Shown piece after piece: positions 43,250-53,090 of a stretch of 64,000 bases of DNA (its first letter is position 1; each line of letters opens with the position of its first letter). Below the pieces are notes generated by a model. The model made no database searches. It saw only the letters and a list, made by a program, of their open reading frames with translations, and was not told the origin of the DNA. Position numbers and translations under genes: made by a program. Origin of the DNA: Fibrobacter sp. UWH4 (GTDB taxonomy: Bacteria > Fibrobacterota > Fibrobacteria > Fibrobacterales > Fibrobacteraceae); the NCBI RefSeq assembly GCF_900142475.1, contig NZ_FRAY01000004.1, positions 310,001-374,000 of the forward strand. Reading direction: 5' to 3'.

Positions 43250-45826
43250 TTAAGTCAGTACTTGACCTAGCATACCGAACAGTTCCGACGAGGTCACCGG
43301 CTTGGCAATCAGTCCTTTCATTCCCGCCCTGCTCGCACGCAAGCGGTCTTCATCAAAGACATTGGCTGTCAAGGCCAATATCGGTATATTCGCATTCCGT
43401 GGATTATCCAGCTTACGAATCTTCCGAGCCGTTTCAAATCCATCCATTCCGGGAAGACGCAGGTCCATCAAGATGACATCGAACGAGCCTACCGCAGAAT
43501 AATCAATCCTTTGGACACACTCCGTTCCCGATTCCACACAAACGACCCTCATGCCAGCATCCTTCAGCATTTCTCCCACGATTTCGCAGGTTTTCGGGTC
43601 GTCATCGACCAAAAGAACATGCTTTCCGGCCAAATTCACATGGGGCACGTCACGGTTCGACTTTGGGGCAACGGAATCCTCTTTGATCGTCTTAAGCGGA
43701 AGTGTCAAAACGACGCGAGTCCCCTCGCCCACACGGCTCGTCACCTTTACGGACCCCTGCATCAGGTCCACTAGCTTTTTTACGATGCAGAGCCCAAGCC
43801 CCGTACCTTCCACGTTGCGAGTCAAGGCTGTCTGTTCGCGTTCGAACTCGTCAAAAATGCGAGGCATGAAATCTTCAGAAATTCCAACACCAGTATCTTC
43901 CACCACGATTTCGACATTGCACATGCCGGGAGTCTCGTGCGAGTAGTCCCTCAGCGAGATACGCACCAAGCCGTTTTCACGCGTAAACTTGATTGCGTTG
44001 CTCACCACATTCAGCAAGATCTGCTGGATTTTTACCTTGTCCGCATAGACATACTGGTTCTTGAAATTCCTGGACACCTGGAGAAGGATATTCTTCTGAT
44101 GCGCAGCCTGTTCAAAGGTCGCTACAATCCAGTTCGTCATTTCCAGCGTATACACAGACGTTTCGTTCAAAGTTTCTACGCCCGATTCGATACGGGCCAT
44201 ATTCAAGACTGAATTAATCAGGTCCAGGAGCAATTCGCCCGCATTGTGGATATTGTTCAGGTAGCGTTCGAATACGGCAGTCTCTTCTTTGGAAAGGTTC
44301 ATGTTCCAAAGTGTTTTCTTGGCCAGGGCCTCGTAACCAAGAACCGCATTCATCGGCGTGCGGATATCGTGGCTCATATTGAACAGGAACTTAGACTTCG
44401 CCCGGTCAGCCATACGCGCCTGGTCCAAAGCGCGGACAAGTTCCATCCGCTGTTCGTTCAACGCCTTGCGCTTTTCCAGTTCCGCCGACATGACATCGTC
44501 AATAAACTTGAATCCCATCACAAACTCCGGACGAGTCTTGGACGGTTTCACCAAATGAGCCTGGAGATAGTGAATCTTATCCTTGACAAAGATGCGGTAT
44601 GTAATATCGAATCGTTCGTTTTTCAGGAATTCGCGACGAACATTTTCCAGATTTGCAATCCGTTCAAAAGAAGAACGGTCTTCGGAAAGGACCATTCTTT
44701 TTTGATAAAGGGATAAAAGGGAATCGTAGCGAACATCCTGCCCTGCAACTTCATTCATCAGGCGTTCAATGGCCGGGTGAACCCTATAAGCCACCATTTT
44801 CCCCGTATCGAGGTTGATTTCAAAGGCGCTACCGTACGACTCGGTCAAGGCATTGATGACATTCAGATGACGCCCTTCGTTTTCGGAGTGCAAGCGCCGA
44901 TTCGTCCTATACACGGAATGCAGATAAAGAATAAAAAAGAGGGCAACGAGCAGAATGGCCGCTATCGCTCGGCTATTATTTTTCCACGAAAATTCCTTCA
45001 GTATGTGGAACGGTACCATCTGGACAACGACCCACCCCGTATTCGAGACTCGCGCTACCCCCGCAACAGAATTTCCGTATTCCGTAGAGAAACTAAAAGC
45101 ATTCGTGGAGCCGGACCTCGCCTTTTTCTTAAAGGTTTCAATGACATTCTGCGGTAGGAAATCCTGGGATTTCTTTTCGAACGGCTGACCGTAGACATCG
45201 TCATCCGTATTTGAAGCGACAATCTTCAAGTGTCGGTCACACACCAAAGCAACAACCCGTTCACCAAACAGCGTGTTATCCATCATGGAACGGATTTCAG
45301 TATTGCCCCCCAGGATTCCAGCTACAACCCCCACGACCGAATCGCGATAGAACAGCGGCGTATAAACTATTACCTGAGCTTCCGATGCGTATAGAGGGCG
45401 GTAGTCGACCCAAATTCCCGTTTCGCCACGAACACCCCGCTGGAAAAATTCACGGTCAGACACATCGAACGAAGAATCACCATACGCCGTATTCCAACCG
45501 TCGCCTCGAACATATTCGATTCTCGAGAACGGGGTCTCGGCAAGTTTCGACAGGAACAGCGAATCCGGATTACGTAGCACAGGGCCATTCATTTGATGGG
45601 TCGCCATCAGAGAAACAAGCTTTATGCTGCTTTGCGCATAACGCATACTGTTTTCTAGTTCGGTGGCGACACTTTCCGCATTCTGCGCAATGGTGGTTTC
45701 AACCTGTTTAAAGAAGTAGACACGAGAAAAAAAGGAGTACAGGCTGATTACGATAATCACTGCGACCGCCATCACGACCACCGCAGGACTAGGAGCCATC
45801 CACTTTTTTAACTTAATCTTTTTCAT
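43250..45826 (-). CDS. Hybrid sensor histidine kinase with Cache sensor and receiver
   Basis: 858 residues. TM1 (about 13-33), periplasmic double-Cache-like sensor (about 40-275; GVRGETGIWVDYRPLY, SNTGWVVVQMVP), TM2 (about 283-303), a PAS-like region (325-455), HisKA with SHDIRTPMNAVLGYE, HATPase with NVVSNAIKFT, EDTGVGIS and GTGLGLCIVKKL, and a C-terminal receiver (LLVDDDPKT, phospho-Asp in VILMDLRLPGMDG, LALTAN, AKPV). No partner response regulator is adjacent; output must go elsewhere. May be co-transcribed with the Wzi-like gene downstream. Confidence 0.92.
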   Translation of the reverse strand: MKKIKLKKWMAPSPAVVVMAVAVIIVISLYSFFSRVYFFKQVETTIAQNAESVATELENSMRYAQSSIKLVSLMATHQMNGPVLRNPDSLFLSKLAETPFSRIEYVRGDGWNTAYGDSSFDVSDREFFQRGVRGETGIWVDYRPLYASEAQVIVYTPLFYRDSVVGVVAGILGGNTEIRSMMDNTLFGERVVALVCDRHLKIVASNTDDDVYGQPFEKKSQDFLPQNVIETFKKKARSGSTNAFSFSTEYGNSVAGVARVSNTGWVVVQMVPFHILKEFSWKNNSRAIAAILLVALFFILYLHSVYRTNRRLHSENEGRHLNVINALTESYGSAFEINLDTGKMVAYRVHPAIERLMNEVAGQDVRYDSLLSLYQKRMVLSEDRSSFERIANLENVRREFLKNERFDITYRIFVKDKIHYLQAHLVKPSKTRPEFVMGFKFIDDVMSAELEKRKALNEQRMELVRALDQARMADRAKSKFLFNMSHDIRTPMNAVLGYEALAKKTLWNMNLSKEETAVFERYLNNIHNAGELLLDLINSVLNMARIESGVETLNETSVYTLEMTNWIVATFEQAAHQKNILLQVSRNFKNQYVYADKVKIQQILLNVVSNAIKFTRENGLVRISLRDYSHETPGMCNVEIVVEDTGVGISEDFMPRIFDEFEREQTALTRNVEGTGLGLCIVKKLVDLMQGSVKVTSRVGEGTRVVLTLPLKTIKEDSVAPKSNRDVPHVNLAGKHVLLVDDDPKTCEIVGEMLKDAGMRVVCVESGTECVQRIDYSAVGSFDVILMDLRLPGMDGFETARKIRKLDNPRNANIPILALTANVFDEDRLRASRAGMKGLIAKPVTSSELFGMLGQVLT

Positions 45827-45879
45827 GCATCCAAAAACAAGTCCAATTATAACAAAATTTTTACTAATATATAGGGCGT

Positions 45880-47070
45880 ATGAAGGATTTGACCATCGAA
45901 CACAAGGCCGAAAAGGAACGATGCATTCTCGTGGGGATTTCTACCCCAAAAGTTCGCCCCTGGCTCGCCTCCGAGCAGCTCGCCGAACTGGGCCGGCTCG
46001 CCGAGACCGCAGGGGCCGAGGTGGTGCAGAGTTTTTTGCAACGGGTACAGAACTTTAGCCCGGCAACGCTCATTGGCGAAGGCAAGGTGAACGAGGTCAA
46101 GCACGCTCTAGAAGAACTGAACGCTAAGATGGTGGTTTTCGACGACGACTTGTCCGGTTCTCAGGTCAGGAACCTGGAACAGAGGCTCCCAGGAATCAAG
46201 GTTCTCGACCGCACGGGGCTTATCCTGGACATTTTCGCGAAACACGCCGTCACGGCGGAAAGCCGCCTGATGGTCGAAGTGGCGCAACTCCAGTACATGA
46301 TGCCCCGCCTGACCGGTGCATGGACGCATCTTTGTCGCCAACACAACGGCGGTATCGGCACCAAGGGCCCCGGCGAAACGCAGCTCGAAACGGACCGCCG
46401 CATGATCCGCAAGCGAATCCAGGAACTCAAGAAGAAGCTTGAAAAAATCGAGGACGCCCGCGAAAGCCAGGCCGAAAATCGTAACGATATTTTCCACATC
46501 GGCATCGTGGGCTACACGAACGCGGGCAAGTCTACGCTGACCAACCGCCTGACCGGCGCCGACGTGTATGTAGAAGACAAGTTGTTCGCCACCCTTGACA
46601 GCACCACGCGCAAACTCTACCTCGACGGTGAAAACATCATTTTGTCAGACACCGTAGGCTTTATCCGCAAGCTTCCGCACAACTTAATCGAAACCTTCAA
46701 GAGTACGCTGGGTGTGGCCGCTCATGCGGACTGCATCCTGGAAGTTGTTGACGGCTCCGCCCCCGACTACCGGGAGCATCTGGAAGTCACCCACAAGACG
46801 CTGGAAGGCATCATCAGTTCCGAGACGCCACGTATCCGCGTATTCAACAAGGCCGAAATCTGCGACGAGGCCCGCCGCACAGAACTCCGCGAAAATTACC
46901 CCGAAGCAATCCAGGTGAGCGCCCGCGAAAACATCGGCATGGAACGCCTCCGCGAAACCTTCAAGGAGCAGCTCGCCGCTTGGCATAAAAAACGCGAAGC
47001 CCACGAACAGAAAGAGAAAGAACGCAGCGAAGCCCCGTGGAGAGAAACGGAGCACGCGCTAGACGGTTAA
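45880..47070 (+). CDS. hflX: Ribosome-associated GTPase HflX
   Basis: 396 residues. N-terminal HflX domain (LIGEGKVNEVKHALEELNAK, FDDDLSGSQVRNLE, DRTGLILDIFAKHA), GGIGTKGPGETQLETDRR, then a G domain: G1 GYTNAGKSTL, G2/G3 TLDSTTRKL and LSDTVGFIRKLPHNLI, G4 FNKAEIC (NKxE, not NKxD). Splits stalled ribosomes. Convergent with pcrA, overlapping 4 bp. Confidence 0.95.
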   Translation: MKDLTIEHKAEKERCILVGISTPKVRPWLASEQLAELGRLAETAGAEVVQSFLQRVQNFSPATLIGEGKVNEVKHALEELNAKMVVFDDDLSGSQVRNLEQRLPGIKVLDRTGLILDIFAKHAVTAESRLMVEVAQLQYMMPRLTGAWTHLCRQHNGGIGTKGPGETQLETDRRMIRKRIQELKKKLEKIEDARESQAENRNDIFHIGIVGYTNAGKSTLTNRLTGADVYVEDKLFATLDSTTRKLYLDGENIILSDTVGFIRKLPHNLIETFKSTLGVAAHADCILEVVDGSAPDYREHLEVTHKTLEGIISSETPRIRVFNKAEICDEARRTELRENYPEAIQVSARENIGMERLRETFKEQLAAWHKKREAHEQKEKERSEAPWRETEHALDG

Positions 47071-49412
47071 TCCTCCAGGGTTTCGCTGTCCACCACCCGC
47101 TTGAGCGGAAAATCGAATTGAATCGCCCGCGGGGTTTCAATTTTATCGAATTTAATCTGGTAGCAAAGGGCCTGTTCATCGACCTTGGCGACGCTCCCAA
47201 AGCCCATGATGCGGTGGAAAACGCGGTCGCCCACGGCAAATTCCGCAGCAGGCGCCCTTTTCACGAGGCCCAAAGTTTCGTCGCTGAAAAGTTCTCGGTT
47301 GCGGTCAGATTCAGCTATGTAGGCGCGAGCCTCTTGCAGTAGCTTCTCGGAAACGCCACGGACCACATGCAAGTCGGTCATATCCATTTCGAGCAGGAAC
47401 CGCGACGGGTAGCGACTCGATTCTTCGCCGACGCCGTCTTCGGCATCGCTCAGGAACAGCACATTCTCGGCACGGGTAAGCGCCACGTACGCAAGACGGC
47501 GTTCCTCTTCGAGCTGCATCTTGTTCTCGATGCGCTTGACCGGGAAAAAGCCCTCGTTCATTCCACATACGAACACGTAGGGAAATTCCAGTCCCTTGGA
47601 ATTGTGGATGGTCATCAGCTGCACGCGGTCACGGTCGCCGTCGTTCTCGTCGGAGTTCGTAAACAGCACAATGTTCTGCAAAAATTCGTCGAGCGTCGCA
47701 TCTTCTTCGAGAATGTTTTCAAATTCGAGCAGGCCCTGTTTGAGTTCCGCAAGGTTGTCGAGGCGGTTTTCGTCGCCATCGAGACGCAGCATTTCCTCGT
47801 AGCGGGATTCGCGCATGAGCCGCGTAAACACTTCGGTAATAGGCATTTCGCGGTACTTGAAACGGAACTTTTCAATGAGCGAGACGAACTCCACCACCTT
47901 GCTTTTCGCAAGGAAAGCCTTGCACTGCTCCGCACTCAGCGCAAAAGGTTTCGCAACCACCGCCTCCGCAACCGCCGCATCCTTCGCCTGGGCAAGCGGC
48001 AAAGCTCCCGCCACAGAACATATCTGCAGCAAGGTTTCGTACAGCGACATTCCCTGTTCATCGGCAAGAGCCGCAAGTGCCGCCACCTTTTTCGGGCCGA
48101 ACTGCCGCTTGGGCGTGTTCACCGTACGCAAGAAAGCCATATCGTCGCCGTACACCAGCATACGCAAGTAGCAAATGGCATCCTTGATTTCGGCCCGCTG
48201 GTAAAAGCCCACGCCGCTATAGACCTTGTAGGGAATATCGGCGGTCATCAGCGCCTCTTCGACGGAGCGCGACTGCGCGTGCATGCGGTAAAGCACCGCG
48301 ATATCCTTTTTCGCGACCCCGTTCGCAATCGCTTCCTGAATGTTTTCAACAATCCACGAAGCCTCGTCGCGGGTATTTTTCGCGTGACAGAACACGGGCG
48401 TCTTACCGCCGCTACGCATGGGACGCAGCACTTTCTCGATACGGAACTCGTTGTTCCTGATAACCGCATCGGGGAGTTTCAAGATGCTCGGCGTACTGCG
48501 GTAATTGTTCTGCAAAAGAATCGTCTTTGCGTCCTTGTGCACCTTGTCGAATTCCAGGATGCGATTCACATCGGCGCCACGCCAGCCGTAAATCGTCTGG
48601 TCCGGGTCGCCGACCACGAACAAATTATGATGGTAGCTCGAAAGGAGCTCTGCAAGCTGGTACTGCTGCAGGTCTATGTCCTGAAACTCGTCGACCATCA
48701 CGTACATCATGCGTTCGCTCCACTTCTTGAGCTTTTCGGGGAAACGTTGCAATATGTACAGGGTCACCAATATCAAGTCATCAAAGTCAAGCGCAAAGTT
48801 CTTTTTCTGTTCATAAAGATAGCGAAAATAGACCTTATGCCACTTGTCAGGGGCATTTTCCACCATCTTGAGCAAGTCGTCGTTGGCCGAGGCCGAATCG
48901 TGCCCCGCAAACCACTGCACATACGAGATATCGTTGCCCTTGCGACCGCCAATAAAGTCGATTACGCTACTGATGCGCAAATCCTTGAGCGAATAGCCGA
49001 GCTCGGTGTAGGCCTTTTTCACGAGCGACTTCTGGTCCTCTTCGTCGAGAACAAGGAACTCCTTTGGGAACTGGAGCACGTGGATATCTTCGCGCAAGAG
49101 CCGCACGCAAAAGCTGTGGAAAGTCGAAATATAGCCCGAATCGTCCCCTTTCAGCATGGTGCGGATTCGTTTTTTCATCTCGAAGGCGGCCTTGTTCGAA
49201 AAAGTCGCACATAAGATATTCGACGGCGAAATTCCAAGCTCCTTGGCCAGGTACAGGTAACGGTGCGTGAGCGTCCGGGTCTTGCCGGAACCTGCCCCCG
49301 CAATCACGCGGATATAGCCTTCGGTCGTCTCTACAGCGAGCCTCTGCTCGTTATCGAGCCCGTCCGTGATTGCCGAAACCGGTCCATTTGTCAAGTCAAA
49401 ATTACCCATCAT
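47067..49412 (-). CDS. pcrA: UvrD/PcrA-type DNA helicase
   Basis: 781 residues, SF1A 3'-5' helicase. Q-motif LDNEQRLAVE, Walker A IAGAGSGKTRTLTHR, motif II VMVDEFQDID, motif III VGDPDQTIYGWRGA, motif IV LQNNYRST, motif V VQLMTIHNSKGLEFPYVFVC, motif VI RRLAYVALTRAE, and a short Tudor-like C-terminus (GDRVFHRIMGFGSVAKVDEQ). Acts in nucleotide excision repair and conflict resolution. An in-frame ATG one codon later is also possible. Confidence 0.94.
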   Translation of the reverse strand: MMGNFDLTNGPVSAITDGLDNEQRLAVETTEGYIRVIAGAGSGKTRTLTHRYLYLAKELGISPSNILCATFSNKAAFEMKKRIRTMLKGDDSGYISTFHSFCVRLLREDIHVLQFPKEFLVLDEEDQKSLVKKAYTELGYSLKDLRISSVIDFIGGRKGNDISYVQWFAGHDSASANDDLLKMVENAPDKWHKVYFRYLYEQKKNFALDFDDLILVTLYILQRFPEKLKKWSERMMYVMVDEFQDIDLQQYQLAELLSSYHHNLFVVGDPDQTIYGWRGADVNRILEFDKVHKDAKTILLQNNYRSTPSILKLPDAVIRNNEFRIEKVLRPMRSGGKTPVFCHAKNTRDEASWIVENIQEAIANGVAKKDIAVLYRMHAQSRSVEEALMTADIPYKVYSGVGFYQRAEIKDAICYLRMLVYGDDMAFLRTVNTPKRQFGPKKVAALAALADEQGMSLYETLLQICSVAGALPLAQAKDAAVAEAVVAKPFALSAEQCKAFLAKSKVVEFVSLIEKFRFKYREMPITEVFTRLMRESRYEEMLRLDGDENRLDNLAELKQGLLEFENILEEDATLDEFLQNIVLFTNSDENDGDRDRVQLMTIHNSKGLEFPYVFVCGMNEGFFPVKRIENKMQLEEERRLAYVALTRAENVLFLSDAEDGVGEESSRYPSRFLLEMDMTDLHVVRGVSEKLLQEARAYIAESDRNRELFSDETLGLVKRAPAAEFAVGDRVFHRIMGFGSVAKVDEQALCYQIKFDKIETPRAIQFDFPLKRVVDSETLED

Positions 49413-49470
49413 AACCTATATATCGCCGTTTATCCCCAAATTATAAAATCTATTATGTAAATTTTTCTTC

Positions 49471-49490
49471 TTTTGCTAAATTTGCGCACA
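49471..49490 (+). promoter_or_regulatory. Candidate promoter of the mla operon, leaderless type
   Basis: TTTTGCTAAATTTGCGCACA ends directly at the mlaE ATG. If TAAATT (49477-49482) is the -10 element, the transcript starts at or one base before the ATG. No Shine-Dalgarno is present, consistent with a leaderless message. Confidence 0.45.
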
Positions 49491-50555
49491 ATGGAAGGAA
49501 GGACCATTACTCTACCCGTAGCCCTTACCGCAACAAACAGCAAAGAATTGTTGCGGGAGTGTCGGCGCACGCTCTACAAGGAGCCGCTCAACCTCGACGG
49601 TTCTTCCCTCACGCGCATGGACTACAGTGGCGACGCCTTCTTTGCGCTCCTTGCCGATTTGAGCGAAAAGACCGGCAACAAGCTCACGCTCGCCCACTTT
49701 AGCGAAGAAATCAAGGCGCAGCTCAGGGCACTCAAGAAAGAGAAAATCCCTGAAAAAGTCAAGACGGGCTATAGCAATTTCCTCGAAGCACTCGGCGCAA
49801 AGACCATCGTCATCGCCAAGGAAGTTGCCGAGGTGTTCATTCTCTTGAACATGAGCATCTACTGGATGATCTGCGGGCCTTTCGATAAAGGGCGCAGCAA
49901 GTTCGGCGGCACCGCCAAGCAGGTCTTTATGCTCGGCACCGAAGCCACGGGCATCTGCTTTCTGATGGTCGCCCTCATCTGCTTCACCATGGCGCTCCAG
50001 AGTTCGTTCATGCTCAAGGCCGTGGGCGGCGGTTCCTACCTCGCCTCGGGGCTTGGCTACCTAATCTTTGCAGAAATCAGCCCGCTACTCACCACCATTA
50101 TCTTGGCGGGGCGTTCCGGCAGCTCCATCGCGGCAGAAATTGCGAACATGTCCGTCTGCGAAGAAATCAAGGCCATCAAGACCATGGCGATTTCGCCGGT
50201 ACAGTACCTGGTGGTTCCCCGCTTTATCGCGATGACCATCTGCACGCCGATTCTTGCCTTCTGCGCAGGCATCGCGGGCTGCCTCGCCGGTTTCCTGATC
50301 GGTTACTTTTTCTTTGACATTTCTTTTGCGAACTACTTCCAGTCTATTCGCGACGGGATTCCGCCGATTCTTTTCTTAAAGAGCACAGTGAAATCCATCG
50401 CATTCGGTTGGCTGGTCACGCTGATTTCTTGCAACAAGGGCCTCAACGCCGAAGGCGGTGCCGAAGCGGTGGGCCTCGCAACAACCTCCAGCGTCGTGGT
50501 TTCGATTTCTGCCATCATCGTCGCAGACTGCGCGTTCAGCTTTATATTCTACTAG
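49491..50555 (+). CDS. mlaE: MlaE-family lipid ABC permease with fused N-terminal STAS (MlaB-like) domain
   Basis: 354 residues. Residues 1-95 look like a STAS domain (LTRMDYSGDAFFALLADLSE, LTLAHFSEEIKAQLRAL), the role played by the separate MlaB in E. coli. The rest is the MlaE permease, with five or so helices and the conserved REISPLLTTI-type loop (FAEISPLLTTIILAGRSGSS) and EIANMSVCEEIKAIKTM. Part of an inner-membrane phospholipid transporter. First gene of mlaE-F-D-lipoprotein; gaps 8 and 12 bp. Confidence 0.92.
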   Translation: MEGRTITLPVALTATNSKELLRECRRTLYKEPLNLDGSSLTRMDYSGDAFFALLADLSEKTGNKLTLAHFSEEIKAQLRALKKEKIPEKVKTGYSNFLEALGAKTIVIAKEVAEVFILLNMSIYWMICGPFDKGRSKFGGTAKQVFMLGTEATGICFLMVALICFTMALQSSFMLKAVGGGSYLASGLGYLIFAEISPLLTTIILAGRSGSSIAAEIANMSVCEEIKAIKTMAISPVQYLVVPRFIAMTICTPILAFCAGIAGCLAGFLIGYFFFDISFANYFQSIRDGIPPILFLKSTVKSIAFGWLVTLISCNKGLNAEGGAEAVGLATTSSVVVSISAIIVADCAFSFIFY

Positions 50556-50563
50556 GGGCTACA

Positions 50564-51349
50564 ATGGACGACATTACACTCAAAGTAGATCACCTGAAAG
50601 CCGGTTACGACGGAAAGACCATCTTGAACGATATTTCGTTCGATGTCAAGAAGGGCGAAATCCGCATGATTCTCGGAAGTTCCGGTTGCGGAAAATCGAC
50701 GCTCATGAACAACATCCTCAAGCTCTACAAGTCCGAAAGCGGAACCATCACCTATTTCGGCAAGACATTCGGAGCCAAGGAAGGCCTTGATTTTGAGACG
50801 CGCCTGCGTACGGGCGTATTGTTCCAGAACGGAGCGCTCCTTTCGGATTTGACCGTGGCCGAAAACGCCATGCTCCCGCTGATTCGCAGCATGCCCTACA
50901 TGCCCCGGAAACAGATGGAAGCGATTGTCGCCGACCGTCTCGAAAAAGTCCACCTGTTGCACGCCTTCCACAAGTATCCTTCCGAACTTTCGGGCGGCAT
51001 GAAGCGCCGCGCAGCCCTTGCCCGCGCCATTGCCCTCAAGCCGGAGTTGCTCTTTTGCGACGAACCCTCGACCGGACTCGACCCGGTAACCGCCCGTTCC
51101 CTCGACGAACTGCTGCTGGAGCTCCGCGACACGCTCGGGGTCTCGATGGTCATCGTAAGCCACGAACTCGAGAGTATCAAGATCGTCTGCGACCGCTTTA
51201 TTTACCTAAAAGACGGCTACGTGCTCATGGACGGCACCTTGCAGCAGGGGCTCGATAGCGACGATCCCATCCTGCGGCATTTCTTCAACAGACAATGCCC
51301 CAAGGAAGAGGACCACAATGAATATTACCATTTTAACTTTATTGACTGA
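50564..51349 (+). CDS. mlaF: MlaF-like ABC transporter ATPase
   Basis: 261 residues. Walker A GSSGCGKST, Q-loop GVLFQNGALLSDLTV, signature LSGGMKRRAALARA, Walker B LLFCDEPSTGLDPVT, H-loop SHE. GALLSDLTV is the typical Mla-type Q-loop. Energises the MlaE permease. The ATG at 50564 follows the mlaE stop by 8 bp; an upstream extension in the same frame lies within mlaE and is rejected. Confidence 0.93.
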   Translation: MDDITLKVDHLKAGYDGKTILNDISFDVKKGEIRMILGSSGCGKSTLMNNILKLYKSESGTITYFGKTFGAKEGLDFETRLRTGVLFQNGALLSDLTVAENAMLPLIRSMPYMPRKQMEAIVADRLEKVHLLHAFHKYPSELSGGMKRRAALARAIALKPELLFCDEPSTGLDPVTARSLDELLLELRDTLGVSMVIVSHELESIKIVCDRFIYLKDGYVLMDGTLQQGLDSDDPILRHFFNRQCPKEEDHNEYYHFNFID

Positions 51350-51361
51350 TTTGGAGTAACC

Positions 51362-52288
51362 ATGGAAACCACACGTGCCGAAAGAATCAAGATTGGCGCC
51401 TTCATGCTCCTCTGCGGAATCATGATTTGCGTGTTCCTGGGCTATGTGCTTTCGCGATTCTTGAACAAGGAATACGACAACTATTACACGGTATTCAGCG
51501 AATCCGTTATCGGTCTTTACAAAGATGCGCAGGTCAAGCTGAACGGTATCGATGTCGGAAACGTCACCGAGATTGCAATCGATTCCTCGAACCTGAACCA
51601 GGTGATCGTCCGTTTCCGCGTGAACAAGGGAACGCCCATCAAGCTCGGCACCCGCGCCGGCATGACACACGGCATTTCGCTCACCGGCGAAAAGCAGATC
51701 GTGCTTTCGGGGGGCCGTTTTGATGAACCGGACGTTGCCGAAGGCGGTTTCGTTCCCGCTGAAAAAACGGCATTCGACGCTATCGCCAACAAGGCGACCG
51801 ACATCATTGGCCACGTCGATTCCCTGATGACGAACCTCAACAGCATTTTCTCCGAAGAAAACTCGCAAAGCATCAGCAACTCGCTCAAGAATTTCGAAAA
51901 TGCCACGCAGAACCTAAACCGGCTGACACAGAACCTGAACGCGCCCATCAACAACATCTCGAATGCGGCAAACTCCATGAAGAACGTTCTCTCCGAAATC
52001 GAAGAAGCCAAGATTGCCGCCAAGGCGGGCGAAAACATGGATGTCCTTAAGGAAAAGCTCGAAGCCATCGACACGAAGGCGATGAACGAGAACCTGACGC
52101 AGGCGATGGAATCCATCAAGCAGCTCACGCAGCGGCTTGACCAGGTGGTGTACAAGAACCAGGACCAGGTGGGCGACGCCGTCGTGGAACTCAACGCCGT
52201 CCTCGAGAACCTTGAAGAATTTACGCAGAAAATCAAGAACAATCCGTCGGTGCTGATCCATTCGGAGAACAAGGCTAGGCGGAAATAG
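51362..52288 (+). CDS. mlaD: MlaD-like MCE-domain lipid-binding protein
   Basis: 308 residues. One N-terminal membrane helix (about 10-32, IGAFMLLCGIMICVFLGYVL), a single MCE domain (about 38-115, VIGLYKDAQVKLNGIDVGNV, GISLTGEKQIVLSGG), then a long helical/coiled-coil tail (about 140-300) rich in Asn, Gln and Leu (NRLTQNLNAPINNISNAANS). The extended tail could form a bridge toward the outer membrane, as proposed for long MCE proteins. Confidence 0.9.
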   Translation: METTRAERIKIGAFMLLCGIMICVFLGYVLSRFLNKEYDNYYTVFSESVIGLYKDAQVKLNGIDVGNVTEIAIDSSNLNQVIVRFRVNKGTPIKLGTRAGMTHGISLTGEKQIVLSGGRFDEPDVAEGGFVPAEKTAFDAIANKATDIIGHVDSLMTNLNSIFSEENSQSISNSLKNFENATQNLNRLTQNLNAPINNISNAANSMKNVLSEIEEAKIAAKAGENMDVLKEKLEAIDTKAMNENLTQAMESIKQLTQRLDQVVYKNQDQVGDAVVELNAVLENLEEFTQKIKNNPSVLIHSENKARRK

Positions 52289-52448
52289 TTTTTTAGAAAA
52301 AAAGAAGAAAAAAATTTATGATTAATAAGTTTAATGCATCTAGCGGGGAGGGGGCCCGCGCTCATAGTTGCGAAGGCCGCCAGCCCCACTCCCCTGCACC
52401 CCACCCCCGCCCGGCCACGCTTTCATTTTCTGACGAAAGGCTTGTATA
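52289..52448. other. Gap inside the mla operon, A-rich then C-rich
   Basis: 160 bp between mlaD and the auxiliary lipoprotein: an A-rich half, then a C/G-rich half (GGGGAGGGGGCCCGCGC, CCCCACCCCCGCCCGGCC). No ORF; no clear terminator. Confidence 0.4.
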
Positions 52449-53054
52449 ATGAATTATAAATCCATTTTTCTCGCATCAATTTTATGTTGTTTCGCAGTCA
52501 CGCTCACGGCCTGCCTGGGTGGCGGCTCCAGCGAGCCCACCAAGTACTACACTATCGCTGTCGAAAACATCAGCATGCCCTCGGCCGGAACATACGCCGA
52601 CAAACGCCTGCAAGTGCGCAAGTTCACCATCGAACCCGCCTACCAGCGCGCAAACATTGTCTACCGCGAATCCGCCTACGACTTCATGTTCTACGACCTG
52701 GACCTGTGGGCCAGCCGCCCCGAACACATGATGGCGCAAGTCGCAAGCGAATACCTCGCCAAAAGTGGCCTTTTCAAGAGCGTCGAGACCAAGGCAAACG
52801 GCAAGCCCGACTATGAACTCCTCGGAAACATCGTCGCCATCGAAGAAGTGGACGAAGGCTCCTCGCAGTACGCACGCCTCGCCGTGCAGCTTACCTTCCG
52901 CAAGACAGAAAGCGACGAAGCCCTCTGGGAAAAATCCTTCGACCAGAAAATGAGCATGGGCGACCGCGAACCGCGAACCACAGCCGAGACAGTCTCAAAA
53001 CTCTACGGCAAAATTATGGAAGAAGCGCTCGGGGATATATCTCGCAAGCTCTAA
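52449..53054 (+). CDS. ABC-type transport auxiliary lipoprotein (PqiC-like)
   Basis: 201 residues. Lipobox LTAC (about residue 22). YYTIAVENI and LQVRKFTIEPAYQRANIVYR match the ABC-transport auxiliary family (PqiC/LbtB type), which are outer-membrane-anchored partners of MCE transporters. Probably the outer-membrane end of the mla pathway. An AAAGG ribosome-binding site precedes the ATG. Confidence 0.85.
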   Translation: MNYKSIFLASILCCFAVTLTACLGGGSSEPTKYYTIAVENISMPSAGTYADKRLQVRKFTIEPAYQRANIVYRESAYDFMFYDLDLWASRPEHMMAQVASEYLAKSGLFKSVETKANGKPDYELLGNIVAIEEVDEGSSQYARLAVQLTFRKTESDEALWEKSFDQKMSMGDREPRTTAETVSKLYGKIMEEALGDISRKL

Positions 53055-53090
53055 AAACTGCCTCCGATTTTAGACTCTTTTTTGTGATTT

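Noticed and set aside
47367-49214. 615-residue plus-strand ORF
   Set aside because: Fully antisense to pcrA, with high His/Val/Arg content typical of shadow frames.
50408-50563. 52-residue N-terminal extension of the MlaF ATPase
   Set aside because: It overlaps the end of mlaE in another frame and has no ABC homology; the ATG at 50564 fits the family start.
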